Positions 33,901 through 47,337 of a stretch of DNA of 64,000 nucleotides are shown one piece after another; within the stretch, counting starts at the first letter, position 1, and the number at the start of each line of letters is the position of its first letter. The DNA lies in the NCBI RefSeq assembly GCF_963678635.1, contig NC_087065.1:62150754-62214753 (forward strand), read 5' to 3'. Origin of the DNA: Symsagittifera roscoffensis (taxonomy: Eukaryota; Xenacoelomorpha; Acoela; Convolutidae). The position numbers and the translations under genes were made by a program. The notes below the pieces were generated by a model that had not been told where the DNA came from, ran no database searches, and was given only the letters and a program-made list of their open reading frames with translations.

Positions 33901-34651
33901 CCGAGTACGCAAGCGGCGTTCGCAACATGTATTGCGAGGGAGATTCTCTGTTTTAAAAAGCTGCCTGTTCTGGGTTCCTCAGTGCATATGCTTATGTTCA
34001 TACAAAACTTGCTCAAAAAAATTTCTGTGCTGGGGCCGGCCGCGCCCTGAATCTCAAAAGCTAGCGGTTGAAAAAGATATCCATCATCTACAAGATCTTT
34101 AAACTTGTCATTTTTTTGCTCTTACGCTTCAGCGGCAGTCATACCAGGGTTACAAACAGACCCGGCATTAACCCTACAAGGAGCTAAGGAGTCTACTACC
34201 GTTACATTCAAATGGAGCTGCTTACCAACAGCCATGGAACGAGCGTCAAACCGTCTGGTCGCTTCTGATCAATCTTGTAGAGGTGTCGTGGTTCCAAAAC
34301 AGACGGAATGTGAGTACAAGATAAACTCTGCTTTATAAGGGCATTCAGGTTTGATTGCCTAGAGAATCTCCCTAGACTTTTGAGGCAAGAAAAACCATGC
34401 CAACCATCCTCGATACGTCTTTTCCGCGCATGCATTTATGCTGTTTGCACATTTTTGAGCCTAATCAAAGTCCTATCGGAATTCTGAGTTGTTGGTTTGA
34501 CAGTTTTAACCTTAAATTTTTGTACGGGATGACGTTCAACCATTGGAAGCCAAATCTATCTTGGAACGCGTTGAAACTTTTTACATCTGTTGGTTCGAGT
34601 CGTGAAATCAAGTCTGCAATTTCGCTGTCGAAAATTGGCTCTGTCCAGTTT
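33901..34651 (-). pseudogene. non-LTR element C-terminal domain with zinc-finger motif (unit B)
   Basis: Duplicate of 18440-19190. I noticed no difference in the motif blocks. Confidence 0.7.
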
Positions 34652-35806
34652 TTTGAATTTCAGTTTCCGGAGCCATTTCAATTTTTCCAAGTTCAAACCA
34701 CCGTTGAAGCGCATCATCATAGGTTCGGGATTAGAGCAGAAGACTAATCCAGCAAGCAGTGCAAGAAGCAAAAAGAGGGGACTCAAGGACAACAACAGTC
34801 GACTGTTGGGTATCGTTAACAAGTTTTGTAACCCTTTTGGTTCAAAAATTAAGATTTAAATCTGTGGGAGGCTCGACAGTGACTCCATTGAAGTGACCCT
34901 CCGCCGAGTTGCGAATTTCCGAGTTAAGAAACGGAAAAAAGCGCTAAATTAGTGAGTTACATTGTAATTGTACTAGTATAATAAGTGGAACTCGTTAACT
35001 TTAGTTCGGAAACACAAGTGAATCGATAGGTTTTAAAACCCGTTTGCCAATAAACTTCCGGGTTACAGTGAAATCAAAATTAACGTGGTTGATTTAGCGG
35101 ATTCATCAACCCGGAATGGTCCAAATAGCATTGTTTTTGGCACATTTTTTCAGCTGGAACGTTTTAGATTGGTTTTTTTGCATTTAACTAGAAGAGTATA
35201 GGACTTCTGAGCTCAGATCAGTAATTTTTAAGTCGAAAAGATAAAAATTGCGAAAAAAAGTTAGGCGGAACCTATGAGTGAGAAAATTTTTGAACATTAG
35301 AAAAAAGACAATTTGGTTAATAACTTTGGAAATACTGGACAGATCTAGTTGTTCTTGCTACCATTAGATCGGAAATTAGGTGAGCTTACTCATAGAGCCT
35401 TCAACTATCCGTAAGTATAGAAAATTTCGAAGATTGTTATCGACAAAATTACCAATTTGTGAAAGTAGACCCTTCACATTTTGTAAACCTTTTTTTTGGA
35501 AAGCCCTTATACCCCTACCACAGTATAGTAATGGTTGAATAAGGCAATTTTACGATGTTTTAGACAAAAATGGAGGGCTAGGGAACCTATAAGACGATAG
35601 TCGAGTCAAGACTAAGCTAGTTATAAGACCGTTCACAGTTAAGGAGAATTGTCAAATATGCAGCTTAGCTTCAATCCGCAAGGGTCTAAGTCCGGAATAC
35701 ACCATTCCTAGTTAAATCATATAGCATAATAGACTCAGAAACCGTATCGGGAAGGGTATCGGGTGAAATTTTTAAAAGTCCCCGAAAAGCTAATTTCAGA
35801 AACGAG

Positions 35807-36065
35807 GAGGGGTCCCAATCCGGAAGGGTCCTATTTTCACCAATTCGGAAGGGTCCTATTTTTGCCAATACGGAAGGGTCCTATTTTTGCCAATCCGGAA
35901 GGGTCCTACTTTTGCCAATCCGAAAGTGTCCTATTTTTGTCAATCCGGAAGGTTCCTTTTTTGCCAATACGGAAGAGTCCCAATTTTGCCAATCCGGAAG
36001 GGTTCTTTTTTTGCCAATCCGGAAGTGTCTTGATTTTGCCAATGCGGAAGGGTCCTTTTTTGTCA
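35807..36065. repeat. 25-bp minisatellite (unit B)
   Basis: Duplicate of 20347-20605 with the same unit order. Confidence 0.95.
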
Positions 36066-36388
36066 AAAGAAAAAGAAAAACAAATAGAAAAGAATATTAA
36101 GTTATTAGGAATCAGGCTAGAAACAAGTGACTGCACTGGTAACTTGCCTCTTAAAAAGACCAGAGTAAAAAAAAACAAGTCTAAACCGGGATATTCGCGA
36201 CACTAAGTTAAATTGAATAAGAGTTTGTCACTAACTTGTGTGGATTAAAATCCAGGTAATTTTTTGGAAAAGCGATTGCCTTGAGGACTTTAGTAAGTCT
36301 AGCTCGGGCAATCCGAAGGCAGACAGGACTCGGTGGGTGCAATAGACGCCCACTTGAGAAAATTACTGCCTTCAAGTTTTGTCTGATT

Positions 36389-36408
36389 GGTGCGGCACCG
36401 AACAGGGA
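36389..36408 (+). promoter_or_regulatory. possible primer-binding site of gypsy copy B
   Basis: Identical to 20928-20947. Confidence 0.35.
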
Positions 36409-36680
36409 AAGCTTTTTCTGTAGAAACATGTTCGACTATTGTTTTGCGACAAACTAAAATACAAAACACATACGATTTTATTGGAAATATTTTATTTTCC
36501 TTCGTTTTTGGTTTTAAATCAATAATTTCTGTTCATGATTGGGTAGTGAGTACAATATTACTTAAATATATTGATATCATCAGAATGTGCTAGCTTCACA
36601 TCTTACAACTAATAATCGATCATTTTTATCATTGTGAATAAATTGTATACACGCTGTACTGTAATAACGTACAAAGATTC

Positions 36681-37223
36681 GTGGTCAATATTGAGGTGAA
36701 ACTTTGGAATTTATTGTGTGTTGTCATTATTATCAGTAGCCAAACAACAAGAACATTAGCAGTCGAATGGAGTGTAAAGGCAGTAAGAAGTGATAAATCA
36801 GAAATGAGTCTTGACAAGTCAACGATATCTAAACTAATTGATAGCTCTAAGAAATTCATACCAGAGAAACAAAGAAAGGCAATGAACGATTCTTTTGTGA
36901 AAAGGATCGTACGAACCCGGACCGACAAAAGGAAGAAAGTTTCAGGCAGAATGGTTGAAACCAGGAGTCAAAAGTCCTCAGAAGGACAAAAGGCAATGTT
37001 AGAAGTAGAGATCCATCCGGACCCTGCCATAGATGAGAATCGGGAGGGACATGGACCAGAAGGAAGTGGAAAAAGAAGATTGGCGAGTGAATCTACTCCG
37101 GTAGAACAAGGCCAAGACTTTGTCACTTCCACCGGGACTCTAGACCGAGAAGAGATGTCGGAACTGTCCGACATCTCTACTGAAAACATGCGACTACAAG
37201 ATCACCCAAAGACAACACGATGA
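36681..37223 (+). pseudogene. gag N-terminal part, copy B
   Basis: As 21235-21762. Here the leader codon that is TAG in copy A reads GAG (near 36694), so the open frame starts earlier. MVETRSQ begins at 36951. Confidence 0.6.
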
Positions 37224-37438
37224 CGCACGTTGCGACGGAGAAACCAGCAACGTCCTCCTCGATTTCAGAAAGAGTGAAGAACACTTTGGGAAACAGAGCA
37301 AAGAGAGTTACGATTGAGAGATGACATGGAGAAGTTGAGAATTCAGCAAGAGCAGACTCATGGGACTCTTGACACGAAGATAGACGCTATGTTGGAGAGG
37401 CGAACTCAGGCTATCATGGATCGGTTGGATGGCTACTA

Positions 37439-37614
37439 ATTTCAAAGATTTTCTCAGCAGTGTCCCGCTGGTATTGCTTTTTGGCCATCACGCAGTTTAG
37501 GGCTGTCTCTTCCAGGTTACTGGTGAGCGCACTGCATTCTTGTCTTTCTGTCAAGTCCTCCTCTTTAAAATGCAGTTTCATTACCTCTATACAGGTATCA
37601 ATACAACCAACAGA
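37439..37614 (+). repeat. 176-bp inverted repeat, left arm (copy B)
   Basis: Reverse complement of 38124-38299 with one mismatch at the arm end (TATGTTGG in the right arm where copy A has TCTGTTGG). Confidence 0.9.
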
Positions 37615-38123
37615 GAAACGGAGGGTACAAGTGGATCGAAGAATGGGGAAACAACTCAGAAGAACCTAGCAGGGAGTCGAGAGTGAACTTCAATGAACAA
37701 CCCAATAGAAGAAGGACATAAGGATTGACTAGTGGAAGCGGCAGCTCATCCAGCTATGCCACAGGAGACAATAGGCCACGGGGCGCAAACATCAGAGGAA
37801 GTTCAACTGGCAACAGACCGACCTCAAACGAACGACCGACGCAAGACACACATGCGACTGGGAGATGTGATTTCATGAACTGGAATCAAGCGAATCAAGG
37901 AAAAAGTCAACCCAGCGATACGAACAGGAGGGAAAAGCCAGAGCCTCTATCAGGGTGCAATAATGCTCAAGCGGGGCATTCAAGGAACGCAACATCAATG
38001 GCCACAGCCTTTGAACCACTGAACAGGTGCTTGGAAACATTCCTTACGAGGTTATCTAGAACCAGTGACCGCAGTGAAATGTCCAGAAGGGTTTTTAAGA
38101 AACCAAGGTGCTTTAAAGAGGAA

Positions 38124-38299
38124 TATGTTGGTTGTATTGATACCTGTATAGAGGTAATGAAACTGCATTTTAAAGAGGAGGACTTGACAGAAAGACAAGA
38201 ATGCAGTGCGCTCACCAGTAACCTGGAAGAGACAGCCCTAAACTGCGTGATGGCCAAAAAGCAATACCAGCGGGACACTGCTGAGAAAATCTTTGAAAT
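38124..38299 (-). repeat. 176-bp inverted repeat, right arm (copy B)
   Basis: Native gag sequence pairing with 37439-37614. Confidence 0.9.
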
Positions 38300-39484
38300 C
38301 TTGTTGAATCGTTTTGGCTCAGGGGTACAAGGACATCAAGCAATGATGCGCTTCGAGAAACGGAGGCAACGTGACGAGACGATAGACAAGTTTCTAGACG
38401 ATTTGGAGATGCTTAGAAGGCGTAGCCAACCAGATGAGTCAAACAGAAAGATGAACCTGGCGGTAGCCTAAAACTTCATCGATGGTTTGAAGAATGATGA
38501 GCTTCGAAAAATGTTAGAGACACATTACACACCACTTTCAACCAATGCGCCAACACCAGAAGAGTTGAGAATCAAGTCAAAGGAATATCTTTTACTGAAG
38601 CCTCTATCGAGATCTGGTTGGAAAAACGATTATGGCAATTTAACAATGGACCAGCTAACCAAGGTAACAATTGGTACAAGTCAAGGGACGACACGGACAA
38701 GAGACGCTCTTGTGCAAATTGCAGTTCGACGGACCATCATGTGTCAGCATGCCCAACCTACAAACAGGGCATGAAAGCGATAGGCTTTAGCCTCGAGGAT
38801 TAAGAAGCGTCAGAGGTCAATCATGAAGATTTCATGCGAGGAGTAATTGCGAAATTCGTGTTTCTTTTGTGACTTGGAAGGTCATTTTAAGTCGGATTGT
38901 CCACAATTTTGGGATGCTGTGGCAGATATCAAGCATTCAAGACATGAGGAAGCTTTATCGGGTGTAAAAGCCAGCAAGGAGCGCCTGCTGAGTGAAGCGC
39001 AGGCACGCATAAAGGAGAAAACGCAAGAGCTGGCAACAAAGAAGATGCAGGCAGTAACGGAAGAGATATGTGAACCGGAACCGGTGACTGCGGCAGACGA
39101 TTTCAAAATCGACTATTATAAAGTAGCAGCAAGAGATGCTTTATACAGAGTCCAGCAGGAATTGGTGACGAAGGAGATCGAACAAAAGGTGAAGCTCGAA
39201 CTTGAGAATGAGAAAACTCAGGAAAAGCTAAACGCGTTCGAGGCATCGGAGGTTGAAGAAACGAAAGTGCCAAGTAGTATGAGGATGAAACTAAACGTGA
39301 TCTCCAGGCAGAAGTTCAGCATGGTGCAACAAGGAAGCAGAATACAGTCAATAATTTCAGTTGCGGGTCTTCAGGTAATCAGGAATCTAAGTGAGCCCTC
39401 AGAGTTCACTATGATGCATTAAGATACATATGCAGATTATCTGAGACAGGTAGAGCCACGCACTGAGTCAAAGGCTGTGCGAGC

Positions 39485-40120
39485 ATGGTTGACAACTGGT
39501 GGCCCTCGAACAAAAAAAAACTCCACGGACGCTACGTGGAAGTCTATGCACCGTATCAGGTGATGCTGAACGTTGACGGGATCAGTATCTACACTAGGAC
39601 CTACGTCACGACAGATAGTGACCAAATGGGGCAGATCTATTTGGGTCAGGAAGAATTAAGGGTTAATAGAATCGGCCATTATGCCATGATAGAGCAAGAT
39701 ACAGTTTACATAGTGTACGAGGCAGATGTGACTGCACATCTGCTAGACACCAGTGAGGACAAAATTGGAGTAACAGGACTACTGGATACAGGAGCAGTGG
39801 TAAGCGTGATGCCAAAAAAGAATTGGGAAGGAATGGGCTTCACCAAGGAAGATCTAACTCCAAAAAACCTCAGATTGGCGGCTGCCAACCGCGGAGTAAT
39901 CTACGTGGCCGGAAGGACACCAATAATGGTCCTTCACATGGGAGGACGTGATCTTTGGATGAGCCTCCTGGTGGTTGAGAACTTAGACGACTCAGACCTA
40001 TTCATCTTGGGCCGTGATTTCGTCAGGAATTTCGATGTGATGATTGACTTGAACAACGACCTAATAAGGATTACAAACCCGGACCGGAAGTATGTTAGGA
40101 GACCGGTTAAAAACAGATGA
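39485..40120 (+). pseudogene. retropepsin-type aspartic protease, copy B
   Basis: Protein identical to the copy A frame, with DTGA active site and ILGRD block. Confidence 0.85.
39515..39521 (+). promoter_or_regulatory. A AAA AAC slippery heptamer, copy B
   Basis: Same position and phase relative to the gag and protease frames as in copy A. Confidence 0.4.
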
Positions 40121-40569
40121 AAACCAGATGCCAATTTGTTTTAGATAGAAAAAGTAAAACTACAGCCGGAACAATCTGTAATAGCAATTTTCAGGATGAG
40201 AAATTTAAATTTGTTCAGTGATAGTAAACAGGCTTGTCTGGTACCCAACCCAAACAGTCAAAGCTCGGTGATCTTAGGCCGGAGCTTTTCACTACCACGA
40301 AACTGGCGGTGTGCCAGTGTGTTGTTGAACACATTGGATACCATGGTTTCGATCCAGTGAGGAAAGAAACTTGGTTAGCTTTGTCGATGAAGACCGACTA
40401 TGAGGATACGCAGAACTTGAAGAGATATAACGTGAGAGACTGTACTTAAAATTCGACATACCGGTTTTGCCGAAGATAGAACACTTGGAGGGAAAGTAGG
40501 TGAGGGAGATTTTGAAGCCTTAAGGGCGGTTTTTAATCGGAACGCGGACGTATTTTCAAAACATAGGCG

Positions 40570-41954
40570 GATAATGGTTGTTGGAACTTCGTGGAACACG
40601 AAATAAAATTAGAGGAAGGCGCCATTCCTCATAGGGAAGGCGCACGACGAATGACGCCGCATAAATAGGAAGCGTGCCGAGCGAAAATTGAAATGTTACT
40701 CGAATATGACATGATAGAACCCTCGAAATTGCCATGGGCTTCTGGGGTTTTATGGCCAAAAAGAGAGGGGCAGCTTAGGTTTTGTTGCGACTTTCGTTAC
40801 CTGAACGCAGTGACAATAAAAGATGCGTACCCGATACCGCGAATAGACGAGAACCTCTCGAAACCTGTCGACGCCAAATTCTTCACCACACTGGACTTGG
40901 GCTCTGCCTTTTAGCAGGTACCTCTGCGGAAGAAGGACAAAGAAAAGACTGGATTCACATGTGAATTGGGGTTGTACCAGTGGAAGAGGATGCCCGTTGG
41001 CTTGTGCAACGCCATGGTGACCTTTCAAAGACTGATGGCTCAGGCTTTGACCAGAGTAACGAAGAAGTACGGGAATCTTGTGATGTGTTACGTGGATGAC
41101 GTGGTCATAGCAACACCCACCTTGGCAGACGACATTGATCGATGCGATGAGGTCCTTGGTTGCATGAAAAGAGCAGGCTTAAAGTGCAAACCATCGAAAT
41201 GTGAAATCCTTAGAGATTCAACAAAGTACCTGGGAAGAATCGTGGACAGGCATGGCGTAAGGCCTGCCCCGGAAGCAGTGGAAGCCGTGTTGACGTGGAA
41301 GGCCCCCAGATCGGACACACAACTCATGAGCTTCCTGTGGTTTGCCAGTTATTACCGTGAGTTCAAAAAAGGATACGCGGACAAGGTGAACCCATACAGA
41401 AACTGATGCGCAACAAAGGAAAGTAATTCGAATGGAACGAAGAAGCTGAACCTGCCTTCGAGAATATAAAGCGGGAGCTGTGCGAAGCGCCAGTGCTAGG
41501 CATGCCTACAGAGAAGGGCATGTATGTTCTTGACACAGATGCATCAGTAGTAGCCATCTCAGGAATACTTCATCAGGAGCAGGAGTGGAATGGGAGAAAT
41601 GAAATGTGGTGCACCAAAGGCAGAATTGTTTGCAGTGGTCACATTCGTGGAGAAGTACCGCGCTGACTAAGGGAGCCCTCCCTTTAAGCTACGCGTGGAC
41701 AATAGAGAGTTATCCTGGTTGAAGACGTACTCGATTGTCCAGAGTTTTATTGGTCGGTGGATAGTCAAGTTAGACGGCTACTACATGATAATCCAGGACA
41801 GGATGCGCGACAAACACCAAAATGCTGACAGCCTCAGCAAGAAGACTGAGTTTTATGAAAGACTAGAACAGAAGCAAGCCAATCAGGCGGAAATCAAGGA
41901 AGGGTTCTCGTTTCTAAACAAAGAAACTTATGAGGCGCTTCCCTTGACGACATG
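40570..41954 (+). pseudogene. reverse transcriptase and RNase H, copy B
   Basis: As copy A, with the two TAG stops, YVDD and the 44-bp RNase H deletion. A private single-base deletion (GAACCCATAC for GAACCCCATAC, near 41392) ends the frame at KVNPYRN. CATGGTG near 41014 changes Thr to Met in the LCNATVTF block. Confidence 0.9.
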
Positions 41955-42000
41955 ATGGGACAAATCTGGACATCCAATTGCGGGACACCCCGAGTTACCG

Positions 42001-42721
42001 GTGGAAAAGGCAGCAGAAATAAAGATCTTATCAAAGAAGGACCCAGTGCCTTTGGATTTATTGCTACGTTCGAACCTGGTCCAACAGGAACTCTCTTGTA
42101 TGAACATAAACAGCCTCTCATTACTGGATAAAACGGTGCAGGTCACTCCGCAAGTGATGCAGATGCTGGCTGATTTGTTGGAGAGAGAAACTACTAGATT
42201 TGACCCCGAGTGGGCTGCAGCCATGTCATTGCTAACAGTCAGTAAGAAAGTAAAGATTAAGCCATCAAGACGTCAACACAAGAAAATGAAAGGGATTGTA
42301 GGACAATAGTTCAGCAACTAGTATCTCCGATACCCCACAACGTCTTGACGAGTACATCTTACAAATGAAAAGAACAGGTGAAAGGGACACAAAGGAAAAG
42401 GAGGATCAGGATCTGAAAGGCGAATTTCTGATCATTACCTGGGACAAGAAAGTTTGTCCGGGGAGAAGGACGTTGAAGAGAACAGGCGAGTTGATCAACA
42501 AGACCCGGGACAAGAAAGTTTGTCCGGGGAGTCAGGTTTAGAGGTAAATGCTCAAGGTGAGGAACAAGACCTGGAGGATAAAAAATTTGTCCGGGGAGTT
42601 GAGCAGAGCGCATAAAACTGATCCCAAAGAAGAAACGTGCTCCGTGGCAGACTCTTTCCTTGATGACAACTCCAGGAAATCAAGAAATGACATCTAGTCA
42701 AACAGGAACTCGAGCACAGGA
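42001..42721 (+). pseudogene. pol linker, copy B
   Basis: As 26541-27261, with the same open frame (42001-42309) and repeated GQESLSGE motif. Confidence 0.5.
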
Positions 42722-43876
42722 TTGAAATTGTCGGAACTAGCGATCCACACGTTTTTAGTGGAGACTCGAGCAAGAGACCTGGACAGAGAGGTATGTCAAG
42801 ACCCTGACAGTGATTGCTACCTGCTACCTAGCGAAACAGTCTTTGACATCGCAGCGGATGATCTAGAAATAATAGTGGCATCGAAACGATCGATGAGCTT
42901 GTTGTCGCAGAAAGAAGTAGTCAGGACTGATCTTCAACCGTTCAGACAAGATACAGAGCCAATGGCGAAATTTTGGTGCGTGAAGATGGAAGATGACACG
43001 CATCAGCCTGATGAAATGAATAGTCAATTGAGGGTGATGAAGACATACTTGAAGGTGAGATACATACTCACAGGCCTACTAGGAGCGCAAAGAATTGACC
43101 GCATGACGAGTATTTTGAAAAGGTGGATCGAAAAGGGAGCACCAGACAAAGGTGACCTAGAGGAGGACAGTTACCGCATTCTGAGACAGTACTTTATGCA
43201 AAAAGAGGGACGGTTATATCTGAATAAGGACGAGATCGTGGCTTGTAAGAGAAGAGAGGAAGACAAAGTCCAGTACAAATATAAAGCGATAGTGTTGCCG
43301 CAACTCAATCAGACAGAATTTTTATTCAGACTACATGATCAGATGGGCCATCAGGGAATTGACAACGTATACCAGAAGATTCTGAAGCGCTTTGAGTGGC
43401 CTGGGTTGAAGAAGGCATGCGAGAAGTGGGCAACAGCATGACTGTCATGTCAACAGGTCAAGGATCCAAGGAAAATGCGATTTCCTTTGCAGTCGATCGA
43501 GTCATCTGAATTCAACGAGGTGGTGCAGATTGAACACCAGAAAATATGTATGACAGACAGCGGCTATAATCAGGTCTTGGTCATTGTAGACCACTTCGCG
43601 AAATATGCAGAGACCGTGCCCTGCATAACTGCCTCAGCAAAAGAGACATGCGATCATCTAATCAATAGGTGGATAGCGAGACATGGTTGTCCGATGACGT
43701 TTCTATCGGATAACGGAGCAGCTTTCGTGGGAGAGCTTACGAAAGAGCTCATGAGACGCTCACAGGTGGCCCAAGCTCACTCCACGACATACCACCCCCA
43801 GACGAATGGCTTAGCGGAGAGGCAAAAACGGGCGTTGGTGTCGATGCTGAAAAGGTATAATGTTCCAGGTACATGA
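42722..43876 (+). pseudogene. integrase, copy B
   Basis: As copy A, but the second stop is absent (CGA at 43478), so the core frame opens at 43475. The TGA at the zinc-finger Cys position (43439-43441) and the VQIEH core are retained. QKRALVS replaces QKRTLVS. Confidence 0.85.
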
Positions 43877-43939
43877 CCGATTGGGACAGATACCTTCCAC
43901 AGGTGATGGGCGCTTACAACAGCACGCAACAATCCACCA

Positions 43940-45069
43940 CCTGAGTCTACTTATGATGTTGACCGGACACGAGAAATCTTTGCCCTTGACTTTCTTTTAC
44001 CCAGAGTATGAAAGGAAGAAAACATCACCGCAGGTCTACATAAAGGATATGATTAGACATCAACAAGAACTAAATGACTTGTGCAGACGGAACACTCAGC
44101 AGGCACAGTCAAGGCAGAGAAAAGGTTCGATAAAAAAGCAGCTGGTGCAAAAGCTTACTCGGTAGGAGACTACGTATGGGCATTTCAAAACGTTATACCA
44201 CCAAAAGGAACAAAAAAGCTCCTAAAGAAGTGGAGGGGACCCTTCATGATTACGAAAGTTCACTAGGAGGGGGGTTTTTACAGAGTCGCTCACTACAAAA
44301 AGATTAAGCCACACAAACTATCTAGGGAAGACTGGTGTTTACCTGCAGACATGGAACAAGGGGACTATCGGATGATGGACCCTGCCTGCGAAGTCAATGA
44401 GAAGGACACCAGGTGAAAGAATCATGGGAATGAAGTCTTAGAGGAAGGATCAAGTCCACCACTGGACCTGGATCGCAATGAGGTGATTGAAGCAGATGAA
44501 GTAACCTCGCAGAGGAGGACTGGCAAGACCCCGAACTGATGGAGGTCCCCAAGAGTTTGGAACCAGATCTTCAGTTTACGATACAGAATCAACAGCGTGA
44601 CAGAACAAGACTCACGACGAAATACAATCTTTACGGAGATGACTTCGTAGTGGACAGAATAGATCTGAAGAAGATAGTGTAGGGTAGATCTGAAGAAATA
44701 ACCGTGTCACAAGGCATAGACATAGTCGACGACCGCGACGAGGAGTGGATCGATGACCGGTCGAAACCCGAGGTAGAATTCGACGACGAGCAACAGCAAC
44801 CGTACGAACAAGACTTGACGAATCTGCGTGTCTTGGAATGGCTGAATGAAATGACTTCGGACCCAAAGGATACCAGAGTCACGATTCAAGATGTAGACCG
44901 TGAGGGCATGAAATACATAAAAACCGAAAGGGATGATCCTTCCTGGGCTGCCCAGGAAGGTCAATTACTCATTCCTGCATCCAAACTCGATTTATTATCC
45001 GGTATGCAATCAACGGGGACGTCGATGGATATTTCTGTCCGGGAGTGGGGTAGGACTTACCCACACTGA
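43940..45069 (+). pseudogene. integrase C-terminus and acidic tail, copy B
   Basis: As 28480-29609, with the GPF module at 44160-44263 and the acidic frame 44704-45069. The end is fused to gag of copy C through AAGCAGCATAACAAGCAGCA, in which AAGCAGCA occurs twice. Confidence 0.65.
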
Positions 45070-45215
45070 AAAAATTATTACTAAAAAATAGCGAGAGAGA
45101 CAGGTGATCTAGAAGCAGAAATAGGTGAGGACCCTGAGAAACCGGACATAGGGAGAGTAGTTGAGTCATTTTTTAACTGGCCAGATGAGTACTCAAGCAG
45201 CATAACAAGCAGCAC

Positions 45216-46331
45216 AAGATGAACCTGGCGGTAGCCTAAAACTTCATCGATGGTTTGAAGAATGATGAGCTTCGAAAAATGTTAGAGACACATTACACAC
45301 CACTTTCAACCAATGCGCCAACACCAGAAGAGTTGAGAATCAAGTCAAAGGAATATCTTTTACTGAAGCCTCTATCGAGATCTGGTTGGAAAAACGATTA
45401 TGGCAATTTAACAATGGACCAGCTAACCAAGGTAACAATTGGTACAAGTCAAGGGACGACACGGACAAGAGACGCTCTTGTGCAAATTGCAGTTCGACGG
45501 ACCATCATGTGTCAGCATGCCCAACCTACAAACAGGGCATGAAAGCGATAGGCTTTAGCCTCGAGGATTAAGAAGCGTCAGAGGTCAATCATGAAGATTT
45601 CATGCGAGGAGTAATTGCGAAATTCGTGTTTCTTTTGTGACTTGGAAGGTCATTTTAAGTCGGATTGTCCACAATTTTGGGATGCTGTGGCAGATATCAA
45701 GCATTCAAGACATGAGGAAGCTTTATCGGGTGTAAAAGCCAGCAAGGAGCGCCTGCTGAGTGAAGCGCAGGCACGCATAAAGGAGAAAACGCAAGAGCTG
45801 GCAACAAAGAAGATGCAGGCAGTAACGGAAGAGATATGTGAACCGGAACCGGTGACTGCGGCAGACGATTTCAAAATCGACTATTATAAAGTAGCAGCAA
45901 GAGATGCTTTATACAGAGTCCAGCAGGAATTGGTGACGAAGGAGATCGAACAAAAGGTGAAGCTCGAACTTGAGAATGAGAAAACTCAGGAAAAGCTAAA
46001 CGCGTTCGAGGCATCGGAGGTTGAAGAAACGAAAGTGCCAAGTAGTATGAGGATGAAACTAAACGTGATCTCCAGGCAGAAGTTCAGCATGGTGCAACAA
46101 GGAAGCAGAATACAGTCAATAATTTCAGTTGCGGGTCATCAGGTAATCAGGAATCTAAGTGAGCCCTCAGAGTTCACTATGATGCATTAAGATACATATG
46201 CAGATTATCTGAGACAGGTAGAGCCATGCACTGAGTCAAAGGCTGTGCGAGCATGGTTGACAACTGGTGGCCCTCGAACAAAAAAAAACTCCACGGACGC
46301 TACGTGGAAGTCTATGCACCGTATCAGGTGA
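45216..46331 (+). pseudogene. gag capsid end and nucleocapsid, copy C
   Basis: Corresponds to 22988-24102 of copy A: end of capsid with its TAA, two CX2CX4HX4C knuckles and the Glu/Lys-rich tail (45615-46190). The N-terminal half of gag is absent. Confidence 0.8.
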
Positions 46332-46888
46332 TGCTGAACGTTGACGGGATCAGTATCTACACTAGGACCTACGTCACGACAGATAGTGACCAAATGGGGC
46401 AGATCTATTTGGGTCAGGAAGAATTAAGGGTTAATAGAATCGGCCATTATGCCATGATAGAGCAAGATACAGTTTACATAGTGTACGAGGCAGATGTGAC
46501 TGCACATCTGCTAGACACCAGTGAGGACAAAATTGGAGTAACAGGACTACTGGATACAGGAGCAGTGGTAAGCGTGATGCCAAAAAAGAATTGGGAAGGA
46601 ATGGGCTTCACCAAGGAAGATCTAACTCCAAAAAACCTCAGATTGGCGGCTGCCAACCGCGGAGTAATCTACGTGGCCGGAAGGACACCAATAATGGTCC
46701 TTCACATGGGAGGACGTGATCTTTGGATGAGCCTCCTGGTGGTTGAGAACTTAGACGACTCAGACCTATTCATCTTGGGCCGTGATTTCGTCAGGAATTT
46801 CGATGTGATGATTGACTTGAACAACGACCTAATAAGGATTACAAACCCGGACCGGAAGTATGTTAGGAGACCGGTTAAAAACAGATGA
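46253..46888 (+). pseudogene. retropepsin-type aspartic protease, copy C
   Basis: Open frame identical in protein to copies A and B; DTGA and ILGRD present. Confidence 0.85.
46283..46289 (+). promoter_or_regulatory. A AAA AAC slippery heptamer, copy C
   Basis: Conserved in the same phase as in copies A and B. Confidence 0.4.
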
Positions 46889-47337
46889 AAACCAGATGCC
46901 AATTTGTTTTAGATAGAAAAAGTAAAACTACAGCCGGAACAATCTGTAATAGCAATTTTCAGGATGAGAAATTTAAATTTGTTCAGTGATAGTAAACAGG
47001 CTTGTCTGGTACCCAACCCAAACAGTCAAAGCTCGGTGATCTTAGGCCGGAGCTTTTCACTACCACGAAACTGGCGGTGTGCCAGTGTGTTGTTGAACAC
47101 ATTGGATACCATGGTTTCGATCCAGTGAGGAAAGAAACTTGGTTAGCTTTGTCGATGAAGACCGACTATGAGGAGACGCAGAACTTGAAGAGATATAACG
47201 TGAGAGACTGTACTTAAAATTCGACATACCGGTTTTGCCGAAGATAGAACACTTGGAGGGAAAGTAGGTGAGGGAGATTTTGAAGCCTTAAGGGCGGTTT
47301 TTAATCGGAACGCGGACGTATTTTCAAAACATAGGCG

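Larger units (their letters stand above)
37725..39563 (+). pseudogene. gag capsid and nucleocapsid, copy B
   Basis: Same structure and same stops as 22264-24102. It differs by EEYVGC for EESVGC near 38125 and GLQ for GHQ near 39368. Both zinc knuckles are present. Confidence 0.8.
36389..45215 (+). mobile_element. Ty3/gypsy element, copy B
   Basis: Duplicate of copy A at an offset of about 15461 bp, sharing its stops and the 44-bp RNase H deletion. It differs by scattered substitutions and one lost C near 41392. It joins copy C head to tail without an LTR between them. Confidence 0.9.
30264..45725 (+). repeat. tandem duplication unit B (15.46 kb)
   Basis: Second copy of 14803-30263. Unlike unit A it continues past the duplication end into the rest of the second gypsy body (copy C), so this side shows the ancestral right flank and unit A shows the ancestral left flank. 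Differences from A include single-base indels in homopolymers, for example near 36173. Confidence 0.95.
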
